A stretch of DNA of 64,000 nucleotides from JAVBKX01 sp031553835 (GCA_031553835.1 JAVBKX010000023.1:62001-126000); one strand, 5' to 3'. Shown: positions 1-9,460, numbered from the stretch's first letter. Translations and numbers: made by a program. Notes: generated by a model not told the origin, from the sequence alone.

Positions 1-279
1 ATCATTGGCAATCAGCGGGGTTATCATGGCCAGCAGGGTTACGACTAAACTGATAATAACTGTTTTGCGGCGGCCGATTTTGTTCATTAGCATTCCGGTT
101 GGAACAGATAATACAAGAAACCAAAAGAATACCATGGAAGTCAATAGGTTGGTTACCTTATCGGAGAGTTGGAATTCTTCTTTGATATTGGTTGTGGCAG
201 TACCTACCAAATCCACATATCCCATGACGAAAAATGCCAACAAGACAGGTACGAGCATGAATATTTGTTTCTTTTCCAT
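1..279 (-). CDS. MFS sugar permease, N-terminal part (cut by window start)
   Basis: An open frame on the minus strand starts at an ATG at 277-279 and runs off the window after 93 codons. The visible part starts with MEKKQIFMLVPVLLAFFVMG, a first membrane helix. After a second helix come the residues GMLMNKIGRRKTVII, the loop 2-3 signature of the major facilitator superfamily (G-x-L-x-x-x-x-G-R-R/K). It follows the FGGY kinase gene on the same strand after a 65-base gap, so it probably belongs to the same sugar operon and imports the substrate of that kinase. It resembles fucose-permease-type carriers, but the substrate cannot be read from this fragment. Confidence 0.8.
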   Translation of the reverse strand, partial: MEKKQIFMLVPVLLAFFVMGYVDLVGTATTNIKEEFQLSDKVTNLLTSMVFFWFLVLSVPTGMLMNKIGRRKTVIISLVVTLLAMITPLIAND

Positions 280-344
280 AATTGATGAATTAATTTTTTA
301 CAATGTTTATAGTAAGTCAATCCGTTGGGGTTGCATTAACGATG

Positions 345-1775
345 TCAAGGAGCAGGGGAAATTTTACTTAAAAAAGCTTCTCTTTCTGCTTCGTTCTTGA
401 TAATTCCGGTTGTCATTGCCGCATTAATTGCCGCTCCCGTAGCCGCTTCTTCTTCGTATGATGTTAAAAAGAGAGGACATTCAAATGTCTGTTCTATTAA
501 TTTCGTGAATAATGAATTTCGTTTGAGGCCATTTCCACTTCCGCAAATGTAATGAGTCCGGTCTTGTAATTCAGGAAAATATCCTGTTTTGTAATGAGTG
601 GCGAGCCCTTTGAGAAAACCGGCAACCAATTCTCCCGGATGAAAGTTGGATGAGTTGATATTGGAAATGCTACCTGTCAGGTTTCCATTTTTTCGTAGTC
701 CCTCCAATAAAGGAATGACCAATAAAGAAGAATGTAGCTCCAGGCTTTCTTCTCCATATTTTTGCATGTTTTTCCATAATTTGGTTTCATCGATTTCCTG
801 AAGTTCTAATAATGATAATCCAACCTCTTTGAAAAAATTGAATAGCGATTTATATACTGAACCGCCATTGAGAAAACCGGTCGCAATTAAATAGAAACTG
901 TCATCGAATGGACGAAGCTGAGTGTCATATCCATCCACGTATTTTCTATAAATATCCAATTCGCTTTTATGAATTAAAAAAGACAATTGGGTGCCTGTTC
1001 CGACATTTAACAGGATGGATTCCTTTTGTCGAATTACGCTACCGAGAAAACTGGCCTGGTTATCTCCCAAGGCGGAAATTACCGGAATAGAGCCCGAGCT
1101 GGCTTGAGCATACCCAACTATACAAGGATTTGCCTTAACAATAGGGAAATTGATAACCTCTAAATCAGTTCCTTGGATAGCCTTCATATTCCAATGATTG
1201 GAATTGATATCATAAAAACCGATGCTGTGAGCCATGCTCGGACTCATTGTGATTGTATTGCTGTTTGCCAATGACATGGCGAAATAATCGGCAACTGTAC
1301 AAAAACTGTCAATATCTGTTCGTTTATCGTAATGAATCCATTTAAACAAAGTGATAATTCCATATCCGTTTGCAACCGTTTCATTTTCAGACAATTGCTT
1401 GACTTTTTCCAACAGCGATATTCCATCCGGTAACATTAATTCGCCACTCCGATCTTGCCAGGTAACAAGGTTGGTAACCGTTTTCTTATTTCTGTCTAAA
1501 CCGATAATGCCATGCATTTGCCCCGTAAAGCCATACGCTGTAATTTTAATACCCGGCAGATTATTGATATCATCCAATAACCGGTAAAATAATTCCGTAA
1601 GAATTTCTATCGATTGTTCTTTCCTGAAAGGATCGGAGAACGTAATGTAAGCATTCGTATTATAGCAGAAACTTTTTTCAATTTGTATGTCGTCGAGATT
1701 AACGACTACAGCAGAGAGAGAGGTCGTGCCGAAATCAATACCTGCGATACATGATTTCATCTTCATATATTTCAT
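345..1775 (-). CDS. FGGY-family carbohydrate kinase (sedoheptulokinase/xylulokinase-like)
   Basis: This 476-residue protein phosphorylates a sugar with ATP in the cytoplasm. The N-terminal phosphate-1 loop reads GIDFGTTSLSAVVV. The segment GFTGQMHGIIGLD and the following VTWQDRS are typical of xylulose/sedoheptulose kinases. The second actin-like domain shows GDNQASFLGSV, LNVGTGTQLSF and, near the end, ICGSGNGLKRN and EEAATGAAINAA, the usual FGGY C-terminal signature area. Three in-frame ATG codons (1775, 1766, 1760) are possible starts; the last gives MKSCIAGIDFG, which matches family N-termini best. It lies 16 bases after the GH172-type gene and before the MFS gene. The exact sugar is unknown; a heptulose or ketopentose is an inference from motif style. 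Confidence 0.85.
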   Translation of the reverse strand: MKYMKMKSCIAGIDFGTTSLSAVVVNLDDIQIEKSFCYNTNAYITFSDPFRKEQSIEILTELFYRLLDDINNLPGIKITAYGFTGQMHGIIGLDRNKKTVTNLVTWQDRSGELMLPDGISLLEKVKQLSENETVANGYGIITLFKWIHYDKRTDIDSFCTVADYFAMSLANSNTITMSPSMAHSIGFYDINSNHWNMKAIQGTDLEVINFPIVKANPCIVGYAQASSGSIPVISALGDNQASFLGSVIRQKESILLNVGTGTQLSFLIHKSELDIYRKYVDGYDTQLRPFDDSFYLIATGFLNGGSVYKSLFNFFKEVGLSLLELQEIDETKLWKNMQKYGEESLELHSSLLVIPLLEGLRKNGNLTGSISNINSSNFHPGELVAGFLKGLATHYKTGYFPELQDRTHYICGSGNGLKRNSLFTKLIEQTFECPLFLTSYEEEAATGAAINAAMTTGIIKNEAEREAFLSKISPAP

Positions 1776-1791
1776 GTTTGAGAATGGGTTG

Positions 1792-3396
1792 TTACTTCAA
1801 ATCGTTGGTGTAAATAGCAGGAGGCAGCGTATATAAAGCTTCATTGATGTCAGAAGCATTCAAAGATTTAGAATCAAGTTCGCCATACCAGTAAATGGTG
1901 GACGCATAATCCACTAAACCGGTTTCCCAGCTAATGAGTTCAAATTCGAAACTGAGTTTGGAATTGAACGGAATAATATCCAGATTGCGTGTTCTGACAA
2001 AAGTGTTATATCCCCGGGACGCTTCATCGTCCTCCCTTGGCGCTCCTCCAAATGGATAATGATAAACATGGATCGGGGCATAGGTGGTGTTGTAATAATC
2101 TTCCGTTCCACATCCAAAATGGGATGGAAACTTTTCGTCATCGACCCAAATATGTTCATCACCTTCTCCATACCATTTGGGAGTATGATTATATAGAGAA
2201 AGAACATCCCCTTTGAAAACACCTCGACCGCTGATTGTTCCCATATTATAGTCTATTCCCGCATTGGTTTGCAATCCCGTTTCTTGTCTCCAACAGGCAT
2301 GAAAATAAAGTGTATTTTTATTCCAATGCCAATCTGAAAGATTTGCTTTGATAGTGGCGGATGCCGTATAATTGGTACTATTTTTCAGTTCGATTTGTGC
2401 ATTTTTTTTGTAAGGCATCGCAAAACGTAACGTTATGTTACCTTTGCCATCGGCCTCTAAGTACCGGCTGTTTACAGCGGGAGCTCCCATTCCTCCGCCG
2501 GAAAAATCACTGAGAGGAGCTATTACAGTTTGTGTGCCGTCGAAAGTGATTTTTACAATCAAGCCACGCATCAATTGTGCATATTCCGATTCATTATAAT
2601 TACTGATGTTGAAGTTTAATGTTCGGATAGCTTTTGAACCTTGTTGCAAGTCCAGTCTGATACTTTCTGCCGGAGCTAATTTGCCGTTTACCGCCATCTC
2701 CGAACCTTTGTAATCAGAAGGCTGTTCAAGTTTAGTACTTACTTCTTTAGCTTGGTTTTCAACCAACTTTGCAGCTTCAATGCTAAATGTTTCGACTTTG
2801 GTTCCTTTATCGTATGTGCGATAATTGATATGATATACATATCCCCGGTTGGGATTATCCACTGTGATTTTGCACCTTTTAGCATAAGGGATCGGATAAT
2901 ACAGAGTGCTTCCTTGGGTGGTTTTGTAATGTTCATGAAAATAAATCATTCCCGGGGGAATATTGACAGGAAGCTTGGAAATATCAAAAGCAGGGATGAC
3001 AATGCTCGCTTCCGGTTTGTCGTCGAAATAAATCCTGAGATTCGCCCCATCTGCTTTGCCTGTTGTCAGTAACCGGGTGATTACTCCCGGGCCTTCTTCA
3101 TCGAATAATACTTTTTCAACACGGCCATTATTGCCTTCATACCGGATAAACCCCGCCCAATCATCGTTGGCATGCCAGGTTGGAGTGCCAGGAAGTACAG
3201 ATTTTCTGTCATAGCTTGTCAATTGTTTCGAGGCAAAATAAGGGTCAGGAAAACACGTTTCGGAATCAACGGATACCATTTCTTCTAATAATGAAGCAAG
3301 GGTGATGGATTTTGAAGAAATCGTTTGATTTCCGGAGTTGCAACTTGCAAACAGGATAAGTGCAATTATGCAGACTGCAAAATTTGTTTTTTTCAT
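1792..3396 (-). CDS. DUF2961 / GH172-type lipoprotein glycoside hydrolase
   Basis: I chose the ATG at 3394-3396 because it places a lipoprotein signal at the N-terminus (MKKTNFAVCIIALILFASC, with Cys as the acylated residue). The longer frame adds 22 unlikely residues that overlap the promoter. The roughly 534-residue product matches DUF2961, now glycoside hydrolase family 172, whose characterised members act on difructose dianhydrides and arabinofuranosides. Visible family features are DDWAGFIRYEG near the N-terminus, GPGVITRLLTTG, and late in the protein HIWVDDEKFPSHFGCGTEDY. It is the first gene of a minus-strand run with the FGGY kinase and MFS permease, and it has its own promoter facing away from the GntR gene. 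Cell-surface or periplasmic location is inferred from the lipobox. Confidence 0.85.
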   Translation of the reverse strand: MKKTNFAVCIIALILFASCNSGNQTISSKSITLASLLEEMVSVDSETCFPDPYFASKQLTSYDRKSVLPGTPTWHANDDWAGFIRYEGNNGRVEKVLFDEEGPGVITRLLTTGKADGANLRIYFDDKPEASIVIPAFDISKLPVNIPPGMIYFHEHYKTTQGSTLYYPIPYAKRCKITVDNPNRGYVYHINYRTYDKGTKVETFSIEAAKLVENQAKEVSTKLEQPSDYKGSEMAVNGKLAPAESIRLDLQQGSKAIRTLNFNISNYNESEYAQLMRGLIVKITFDGTQTVIAPLSDFSGGGMGAPAVNSRYLEADGKGNITLRFAMPYKKNAQIELKNSTNYTASATIKANLSDWHWNKNTLYFHACWRQETGLQTNAGIDYNMGTISGRGVFKGDVLSLYNHTPKWYGEGDEHIWVDDEKFPSHFGCGTEDYYNTTYAPIHVYHYPFGGAPREDDEASRGYNTFVRTRNLDIIPFNSKLSFEFELISWETGLVDYASTIYWYGELDSKSLNASDINEALYTLPPAIYTNDLK

Positions 3397-3431
3397 GGTT
3401 GAAAAAGTTTTTTTGTTGGATGAATATTTTG

Positions 3432-3463
3432 CAAATGTAATATTGTATAACTTTATATGCAAA
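3432..3463 (-). promoter_or_regulatory. Bacteroidota promoter for the GH172/kinase/permease operon
   Basis: Read on the minus strand this is TTTG (3460-3463), 20 bases, then TACATTTG (3432-3439). That matches the Bacteroidota sigma-ABfr consensus TTTG-N19-21-TAnnTTTG exactly. It lies 36 bases upstream of the chosen ATG at 3396. The divergent GntR-family gene begins 170 bases away, so this intergenic space probably also holds the repressor's operator, although I see no clear palindrome. Confidence 0.75.
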
Positions 3464-3598
3464 TTTATTGTATGAAATATGTAATTTATTTTTTGATATA
3501 AATGTAAGCGCTGATTTTGTGTGCGATAAAATTATTATCATTGTGTTTTTTTATTGAATCAAAAAAATATTATTATAATTTTAGTTGTGAAAAATTAT

Positions 3599-3606
3599 TA
3601 CTTTTG
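3599..3606 (+). promoter_or_regulatory. -7 box (TACTTTTG) upstream of the GntR-family regulator
   Basis: TACTTTTG fits TAnnTTTG and sits 30 bases before the ATG of the regulator gene. No good TTTG -33 element is visible at the usual distance, so this promoter may be weak or regulated. Confidence 0.5.
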
Positions 3607-3636
3607 TAAGTTCAACGTAAATAGTTTGTAATTGTT

Positions 3637-4728
3637 ATGGATGCAAAGTTTAATTATATAGGCGTCTTCGATGTTTTAAAAGAAAAGATAACGAGTGGTG
3701 TATTTCCGGCAGATTCCCTTTTGCCAACAGAGTTAATGCTGGCTCAGCAGTATTCGGTCTCTCGTCCGACTATTGCAAAGGTTTATAACCGGCTCCAGGA
3801 CGAGGGATATGTTGTAAAAAGAAAAGGATTAGGCACGGTTGTAGTTTATAAAAATACCAATATTAATACTTTTGGCCTGTTATTGCCGGGAGCCGGAGAA
3901 TCCGAAATTTTTTCTATTATCAATGACCAATTATTGGAACAATCAAGAAACGGAAAATTTCACTGTATGTGGGAAGGAGCTACCGCCAGTAATGCAGAAA
4001 TACGTAAAACGCATATTATCAGTTGTTGTAACAGTTACATAGAACGGAAAGTGGACGGCATTTTTTTCTCTCCTTTAGAACGCGTTGCCGATGCCGACCA
4101 AATTAATCGGATAATTTGTGAGAAAATACACAATGCACGTATTCCGCTGGTGTTGATTGACCGGGATATTGTAGAATTTCCGGCGAGGAGCGAATACGAT
4201 TTGGCAGGGTTGGATAACTACAGGGCAGGCTATGAAATGGGACAACATTTAATTGACGCAGGGTGTGAAATAATTTATTTTTTCTATCGACCTAATTCTG
4301 CCTATTCTGTGAAGCTCCGTATTGCCGGATTAAGGTCTGCCATACAGGAAAAAAACTTGCATTTTAGTAATGAAAATATTTTTTGCGGAAATCCTGATGA
4401 TTTTGATTTTGTCAAACAAATGAAAATTCAATCTCAAAAAACAGGTATATTATGTGCCAATGATTCTACCGCAGCTGTACTGATGTCTTCTTTGGAAGAA
4501 ATAGGGGTAAAAATCACTTCCGATGTGCTCATCTGCGGGTTTGATAATATGAAATATGGAGAACATTTGAAATATTCACTGACATCGTACATCCAACCTT
4601 GTAAAGAAATTGCAGATATCAGTTTGGAGCTAATGTTCCGCCGGGTATTAAACAGGAGGGCCAATCCGATCATGGCGCTTATGCCTGGAACGATTATAAG
4701 CAGGGAATCATCTCATTTTGGACGTTGA
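3637..4728 (+). CDS. GntR-family transcriptional regulator with LacI-type sugar-binding domain
   Basis: A 363-residue cytoplasmic repressor-like protein. Residues about 5-75 form a GntR winged helix (LPTELMLAQQYSVSRPTIAK, then LQDEGYVVKRKGLGTVV). Residues about 85-355 form a periplasmic-binding-protein-like effector domain of the LacI/AraR type, with FGLLLPGAGESEIF at the start, GIFFSPLE, LVLIDRDI, and GILCANDSTAAVLMSSLEE. This domain pairing is that of AraR. It is divergent from the GH172/FGGY/MFS genes and most likely controls them in response to a sugar or sugar phosphate; the ligand is unknown. The stop is 15 bases from the end of the convergent metalloprotease gene. Confidence 0.88.
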   Translation: MDAKFNYIGVFDVLKEKITSGVFPADSLLPTELMLAQQYSVSRPTIAKVYNRLQDEGYVVKRKGLGTVVVYKNTNINTFGLLLPGAGESEIFSIINDQLLEQSRNGKFHCMWEGATASNAEIRKTHIISCCNSYIERKVDGIFFSPLERVADADQINRIICEKIHNARIPLVLIDRDIVEFPARSEYDLAGLDNYRAGYEMGQHLIDAGCEIIYFFYRPNSAYSVKLRIAGLRSAIQEKNLHFSNENIFCGNPDDFDFVKQMKIQSQKTGILCANDSTAAVLMSSLEEIGVKITSDVLICGFDNMKYGEHLKYSLTSYIQPCKEIADISLELMFRRVLNRRANPIMALMPGTIISRESSHFGR

Positions 4729-4743
4729 GATTAATTTTTGAAA

Positions 4744-6423
4744 TTATTTTCCTACCAAAACCTTAAAAGAGTTGTTGCCTATTTTGACAATATATAGTCC
4801 GGGATGGATGGGTATAATAGTCTCATTCGAATTTTTGATCCATCGGCCGTCTATAGAATAGACAGAAGCTTCTTGAGGCAATTCTGATTTGATTATGATG
4901 TTTCCGTTGGAGGAATATACAAGGATATCCAAATCGTCTTTCTCCGGAGCTATTATGTCACTAACCGGTTCGAATGTCCTCCTTACTTCTTTATCTGATA
5001 AAAACATCCAATATTGGAGCGGATGGGAAGCATCGGAAAGCATCCAGAAATCCCAAGTGCCCGTTGTGGTGGCGGAGTAAGCATCCAGACATTGGTTTCC
5101 GGCCGATCCTCGTACGATTACCGCATACGAATTTGGAGTGCGGAAAAGTTGATTTTTGTCAATTTCTATATTAATCGACCTCACCAATTGAAAAAGATAG
5201 CGACTTTTTTCTGCAGCATTCATTTCTTCCATACTGATGTGATTTTCTCCGCGAGCGTTGTCTATATTGCTTAAATTTCCAACAAATTTAAAGTAATGTC
5301 CGGTGGCCACATTCCGGATCATATACCGGTTAAGTGTTTTATTAAGGATGACATTCCAGGCTGCGTTGTCGTCAGATAAGACCGATTTGGCAGTCATAGT
5401 GGTTATTACCAATTTGCCCGAAGCATCTTCCGTTAAGAAGCCCGATGAACGTTTCCTGTCTATATCTTCGGATTTTATGTAAAATTTTTGAAGCGAATCG
5501 CATTCAAATACTGCTGCCGAAGCAGGTAAGGCGGTTGTTGGAGGTAATCCATCTTCACTCATTCCCTGTATAAGGAGCACATGCATGATACGAGTCATTT
5601 CTTGTCCGTCATCTTCCCAATACCCATTGATTCCGTATGGCCAGAAGTGAGTGTTGTCTCCCTCTACTATTAAGTCCGGATTACCCGTCATAAATCTCAA
5701 TATTTCATTGGCATGACTGCCTATCCATTTCCTGTTCACGCACAATCGGTTCCACATACTACAAGTACCTACTCCCACAGTGTGCCCCATTTCGTGCAAA
5801 GCGGTACCAAGATATTGATAGTTTTCTTTTGCTCCGAATCCCATGCTTCCATCATAGTTGGCCTGTGCAGTAGGAATACCCGGGTGATAATTGACCCTGA
5901 TATGTTTTGTTACAGTTGTATAATTATTATACCATTCCACAGCTTCTTTCATAGCTTTATCAATTCTTTCATATACAGCAGGATCAGCGGGCTCTCCTCT
6001 GTACAGGGAATAAGTTACATTGCCTTTGGGTAATGTTTTGACCGTAATAACATCGCCATAGCCGACTTCACTTAAAGTATTAATGGCGTATGCACGTACA
6101 TAATATACTGTGTTGGGCGACAAATTTCGGATATGAATAAGGAAACTGGAATATACCACTCCGGCTTTGATTTTGTTATCATTGACAGTAGGCTCAGGAT
6201 TGGTACTCCAGCAAATGCCGGCTTCCTTGATGGCTTTATTTCCCTGCCTTGCAGCTTCTCCCCGGCAAAATGCTGCGATGGCTCCTTTGGTATAAAAAGG
6301 GTTGGTTTTAACGATTGGAGTAGTAGCCGATTGTGCATTAACAGACACAATTTCCAACAGAAGAACAATTGAAATAAAAACAACTTGAAATGCTTCTTTC
6401 CCGGCGCAAAAAAAGATTTTCAT
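4744..6423 (-). CDS. Secreted HExxH metalloprotease-like protein with type IX secretion C-terminal domain
   Basis: The 559-residue product begins with a signal peptide ending near VSVNAQS. A fibronectin-III-like region follows (IRNLSPNTVYYVRAYAINTLSEVGYG). The catalytic-like domain contains GTALHEMGHTVGVGT, a zinc-protease HExxHxxG motif. The usual metzincin third ligand (His/Asp after HExxHxxGxx) appears to be Thr, so the third ligand must lie elsewhere or activity is altered. A beta-trefoil-like stretch follows (RYMIRNVATGHYFKF, then GNQCLDAYS). The last 70 residues (ASVYSIDGRWIKN, HPGLYIVKIG, FKVLVGK) have the form of a type A T9SS sorting domain. It is probably exported by T9SS to the surface or medium. 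The substrate is unknown. Confidence 0.75.
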   Translation of the reverse strand: MKIFFCAGKEAFQVVFISIVLLLEIVSVNAQSATTPIVKTNPFYTKGAIAAFCRGEAARQGNKAIKEAGICWSTNPEPTVNDNKIKAGVVYSSFLIHIRNLSPNTVYYVRAYAINTLSEVGYGDVITVKTLPKGNVTYSLYRGEPADPAVYERIDKAMKEAVEWYNNYTTVTKHIRVNYHPGIPTAQANYDGSMGFGAKENYQYLGTALHEMGHTVGVGTCSMWNRLCVNRKWIGSHANEILRFMTGNPDLIVEGDNTHFWPYGINGYWEDDGQEMTRIMHVLLIQGMSEDGLPPTTALPASAAVFECDSLQKFYIKSEDIDRKRSSGFLTEDASGKLVITTMTAKSVLSDDNAAWNVILNKTLNRYMIRNVATGHYFKFVGNLSNIDNARGENHISMEEMNAAEKSRYLFQLVRSINIEIDKNQLFRTPNSYAVIVRGSAGNQCLDAYSATTTGTWDFWMLSDASHPLQYWMFLSDKEVRRTFEPVSDIIAPEKDDLDILVYSSNGNIIIKSELPQEASVYSIDGRWIKNSNETIIPIHPGLYIVKIGNNSFKVLVGK

Positions 6424-6451
6424 GGATATAGTTTTAATTGGTTTGGAACTA

Positions 6452-6459
6452 CAAAGTTA
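6452..6459 (-). promoter_or_regulatory. -7 box (TAACTTTG) for the metalloprotease gene
   Basis: On the minus strand TAACTTTG fits TAnnTTTG and lies about 30 bases before the ATG at 6423. The -33 region is T-rich without a clean TTTG. Confidence 0.5.
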
Positions 6460-6524
6460 GAAGATTTTTAGGAAAAAACATAACGAAGTGTAAAAAATAC
6501 AATTCTACGGGATTGCATTTTAAC

Positions 6525-9314
6525 TTATAGCAATTTTTCCTTCAAATATCTCCCTGTATATGATTTTTTGTGCTCCGCTACTTCTTCCGGTGTTCCGGCG
6601 CATACCAGGAATCCGCCTTTTTCTCCACCTTCTGGACCTAAGTCGATAATATGATCGGTGCATTTAATTACATCCATATTGTGCTCGATTATAATAATGG
6701 TATGTCCTCTGGAAATAAGGGCGTCAAAAGCTTTCAATAAGGTTTTAATATCGTGAAAATGCAATCCTGTAGTAGGTTCGTCAAAAATAAAGATGGTCGG
6801 TTGCGTTTTTTCTTCACTTAAATGATAGGCTAACTTTACTCGTTGGTTTTCTCCTCCCGAAAGATCGGAAGAACTTTGTCCCAATTTCAGGTAACCTAAC
6901 CCTACATCTTGCAAACTTTTGAGTCGTTTTACAATTTTCTTCTCCGTATTACCTGCATGTTGGGAGAAAAAAGCAATGGCTTCATCATTCGTCATTTCCA
7001 GTACATCATGGATGTTTTTGCCATAATATTCTACCTCTAAGATGTCTTTTTTAAACCGTTTTCCCTGGCAGGATTCACAGGTCAGCACAACATCGGCCAT
7101 AAATTGCATTTCAACGGTAATTACTCCATCTCCTTTGCATTCTTCGCAACGGCCGCCTTCTACATTAAACGAAAAAAATGCGGGGGTATATTTCATCTGT
7201 TTAGATAAAGGTAGCTCAGCGAAGAGTTTGCGGATATCATCGTAAGCTTTAATGTAGGTTGCCGGATTTGACCGCGAGGAACGCCCGATGGAATTTTGAT
7301 CTACAAATTCAATTCCTTTCGCTAACTGCATATCTCCATCCATACTTAGCATTTGAATGGATTGTTCCCGGTTGTTTTCGTAATATGCTTTTACGGCCGG
7401 ATAGAACACGTCGCGAATCAATGACGATTTTCCCGAACCGCTGACACCGGTAACGACAGTCATAACATTGAGAGGAAAACGTACATCAATTGATTTCAGA
7501 TTGTTTTGCCTTGCACCTTTGATTTGGATATAATTATTCCATTTCCGACGAATTTTCGGAACTTCAATCTGTTCTTCGCCGGTAAGGTAACGTACAGTGT
7601 AGCTGTTGGTTGCTTTTTGAAGATGCGCCACATCGCCCTGATAAATCACTTCTCCTCCCCATTGACCGGCTTTGGGGCCAATGTCAATAATATAGTCGGC
7701 TTCACGGATAATGTCTTCATCGTGCTCTACAACTACTACTGTGTTGCCGATTTCTTTTAATTCTTTTAAAACTTTGATTAATAGACTGGTATCGCGGGAA
7801 TGCAAGCCGATACTGGGTTCATCTAAAATGTATAAAGAACCGACCAGACTGCTTCCGAGTGAAGTGGCAATGTTGATTCGCTGACTTTCTCCTCCCGATA
7901 GGGTAGAGGACAGTCGGTTCAAAGTCAGGTATCCTAAGCCTACATCCAACAGAAAGCGGATACGGGAATTGATTTCTATTAAGAGGCGTTTGGCGATGGT
8001 CGCATCGTGTTCGTCTAATTCTAAATGATCGAAAAAAGATTTCAATTCGGTTATTGGCACCAGTACCAGTTCGGTGATAGAATTATCTCCCACTTTTACA
8101 TACGCCGCTTCGGGTTTGAGCCGGCTGCCATGGCAAACCGAACATGTCGTTTTCCCGCGGTAACGAGCCAACATGACTCTGTATTGTATTTTGTACAGAT
8201 TTTCTTCTACATGTTTGAAAAAATCATCGATGCCCAACAAGCCCGGTCGTCCATGCCAAAGAATATCTTTTTCTTGTTTGCTGAGTTCAAAATACGGTTT
8301 GTGAATTGGAAACTGATAGCGATCGGCATTCTCAATAAACCATTTTTTGAATTCCCCCATTTTATCACCTTTCCAGCAAACTACGGCATCTTCATAAATA
8401 GATAAGGATTTGTTGGGAATGACCAAATCTTCATCGATGCCGATAATTTTGCCGTATCCTTCGCACTGTGGGCATGCTCCGGCCGGACTATTGAAGTTGA
8501 ACATTAGTTCAGAGGGTTCTTCAAAAGTAATACCATCGGCCTCAAAGCGGTGCGAAAATTCTTTTTGTAAAGTGCCGTTTTCTGTGTAGAATTTAATGAT
8601 GCAGTAGCCGTTACCTTCAAAAAAAGCGGTTTCGATGGAATCAGACAAACGGGAGATATTCAGTTTTTCCTGAGAGCACGTTAACCGGTCGATCATTAAT
8701 AATACATCGTTTTTTTCAACCAGCCCGTTTTGACTTAAAGCATCTTCTATTTTGTATGCCTGATTATTGATTTCAACTCGTACATACCCTTCTTTTTGCA
8801 ACACTTCCAACTGTTCCCGCATATTCCGGTCGGCGCTTAATACAATAGGAGTAAGAATAACCATTTTGGTATTTTCAGGGAACGAAATCACTTCGTCAAC
8901 CACATCACTTACCGTGTGTTTTTTGACTAATTCGCCCGAAATGGGAGAATAGGTTTTTCCGATGCGGGCAAACAGCAACCGGAGATAATCGTATATCTCA
9001 GTAGATGTGCCGACTGTGGAACGAGCATTGCGGGTATTCACCCGTTGCTCAATAGCAATTGCCGGTGGTATTCCTTTGATGTAATCGCATTCGGGTTTGC
9101 TCATCCGACCTAAAAACTGGCGGGCGTACGAAGATAAACTTTCCACATAACGCCGTTGTCCTTCGGCATACAATGTGTCGAATGCCAATGATGATTTTCC
9201 GGATCCTGATAGCCCGGTAATGACGATTAGCTTGTCGCGGGGTATTTCTACATCAATATTTTTGAGGTTATTGACACGAGCCCCTTTGATAAATATATTT
9301 GATTCAGATTCCAT
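6525..9314 (-). CDS. uvrA: Excinuclease ABC subunit A
   Basis: UvrA is the damage-recognition ATPase of nucleotide excision repair and works with UvrB in the cytoplasm. The 929-residue product has two ABC ATPase halves. Walker A motifs are GLSGSGKSSLAFD near the N-terminus and GVSGSGKSSLIRD in the middle. ABC signatures are LSGGESQRI and LSGGENQRV, each followed by a Walker B (ILDEPSIGLH, IFDEPTTGLH). Zinc-finger cysteines are visible in CPQCEGYGK, CSVCHGSRLK, CEECKGDG and CESCQGKRF. An upstream in-frame TTG exists at 9326, but the ATG at 9314 gives the expected N-terminus MESESNIFIKGARVNNLKN. The gene stands alone, divergent from the GHL10 gene. Confidence 0.97.
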   Translation of the reverse strand: MESESNIFIKGARVNNLKNIDVEIPRDKLIVITGLSGSGKSSLAFDTLYAEGQRRYVESLSSYARQFLGRMSKPECDYIKGIPPAIAIEQRVNTRNARSTVGTSTEIYDYLRLLFARIGKTYSPISGELVKKHTVSDVVDEVISFPENTKMVILTPIVLSADRNMREQLEVLQKEGYVRVEINNQAYKIEDALSQNGLVEKNDVLLMIDRLTCSQEKLNISRLSDSIETAFFEGNGYCIIKFYTENGTLQKEFSHRFEADGITFEEPSELMFNFNSPAGACPQCEGYGKIIGIDEDLVIPNKSLSIYEDAVVCWKGDKMGEFKKWFIENADRYQFPIHKPYFELSKQEKDILWHGRPGLLGIDDFFKHVEENLYKIQYRVMLARYRGKTTCSVCHGSRLKPEAAYVKVGDNSITELVLVPITELKSFFDHLELDEHDATIAKRLLIEINSRIRFLLDVGLGYLTLNRLSSTLSGGESQRINIATSLGSSLVGSLYILDEPSIGLHSRDTSLLIKVLKELKEIGNTVVVVEHDEDIIREADYIIDIGPKAGQWGGEVIYQGDVAHLQKATNSYTVRYLTGEEQIEVPKIRRKWNNYIQIKGARQNNLKSIDVRFPLNVMTVVTGVSGSGKSSLIRDVFYPAVKAYYENNREQSIQMLSMDGDMQLAKGIEFVDQNSIGRSSRSNPATYIKAYDDIRKLFAELPLSKQMKYTPAFFSFNVEGGRCEECKGDGVITVEMQFMADVVLTCESCQGKRFKKDILEVEYYGKNIHDVLEMTNDEAIAFFSQHAGNTEKKIVKRLKSLQDVGLGYLKLGQSSSDLSGGENQRVKLAYHLSEEKTQPTIFIFDEPTTGLHFHDIKTLLKAFDALISRGHTIIIIEHNMDVIKCTDHIIDLGPEGGEKGGFLVCAGTPEEVAEHKKSYTGRYLKEKLL

Positions 9315-9331
9315 TTTTAATAACAAAACTG

Positions 9332-9339
9332 CAAAATTA
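9332..9339 (-). promoter_or_regulatory. -7 box (TAATTTTG) for uvrA
   Basis: TAATTTTG on the minus strand fits TAnnTTTG and is 18 bases upstream of the uvrA ATG. No convincing -33 TTTG is seen. Confidence 0.5.
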
Positions 9340-9377
9340 CAGAAAATCTTCCTTTATTTAATTACTTTTGCTTTCCG

Positions 9378-9450
9378 AATTGAGAATTGAGAATTGAGAG
9401 TGGTGAATTATCCATTTTTCATTCTCAATTCTCTACTCTCCACTCTCAAT
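9378..9450. repeat. Low-complexity imperfect inverted repeat (GAATTGAGAATTGAGA type)
   Basis: The left arm is built from repeated GAATTGAGA words and the right arm from TCTCAATTC words, with a loop near ATTATCCATTTTTC. The whole element fills the gap between the divergent uvrA and GHL10 genes. Similar elements with different word content occur at 15564, 15742, 15963, 17279 and 24341. There is no T-run, so it is not a simple terminator. Confidence 0.7.
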
Positions 9451-9460
9451 TTAAGTAAGA

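Noticed and set aside
5..400. Plus-strand frame at the window start
   Set aside because: It is the antisense of the MFS permease N-terminus and the end of the FGGY gene.
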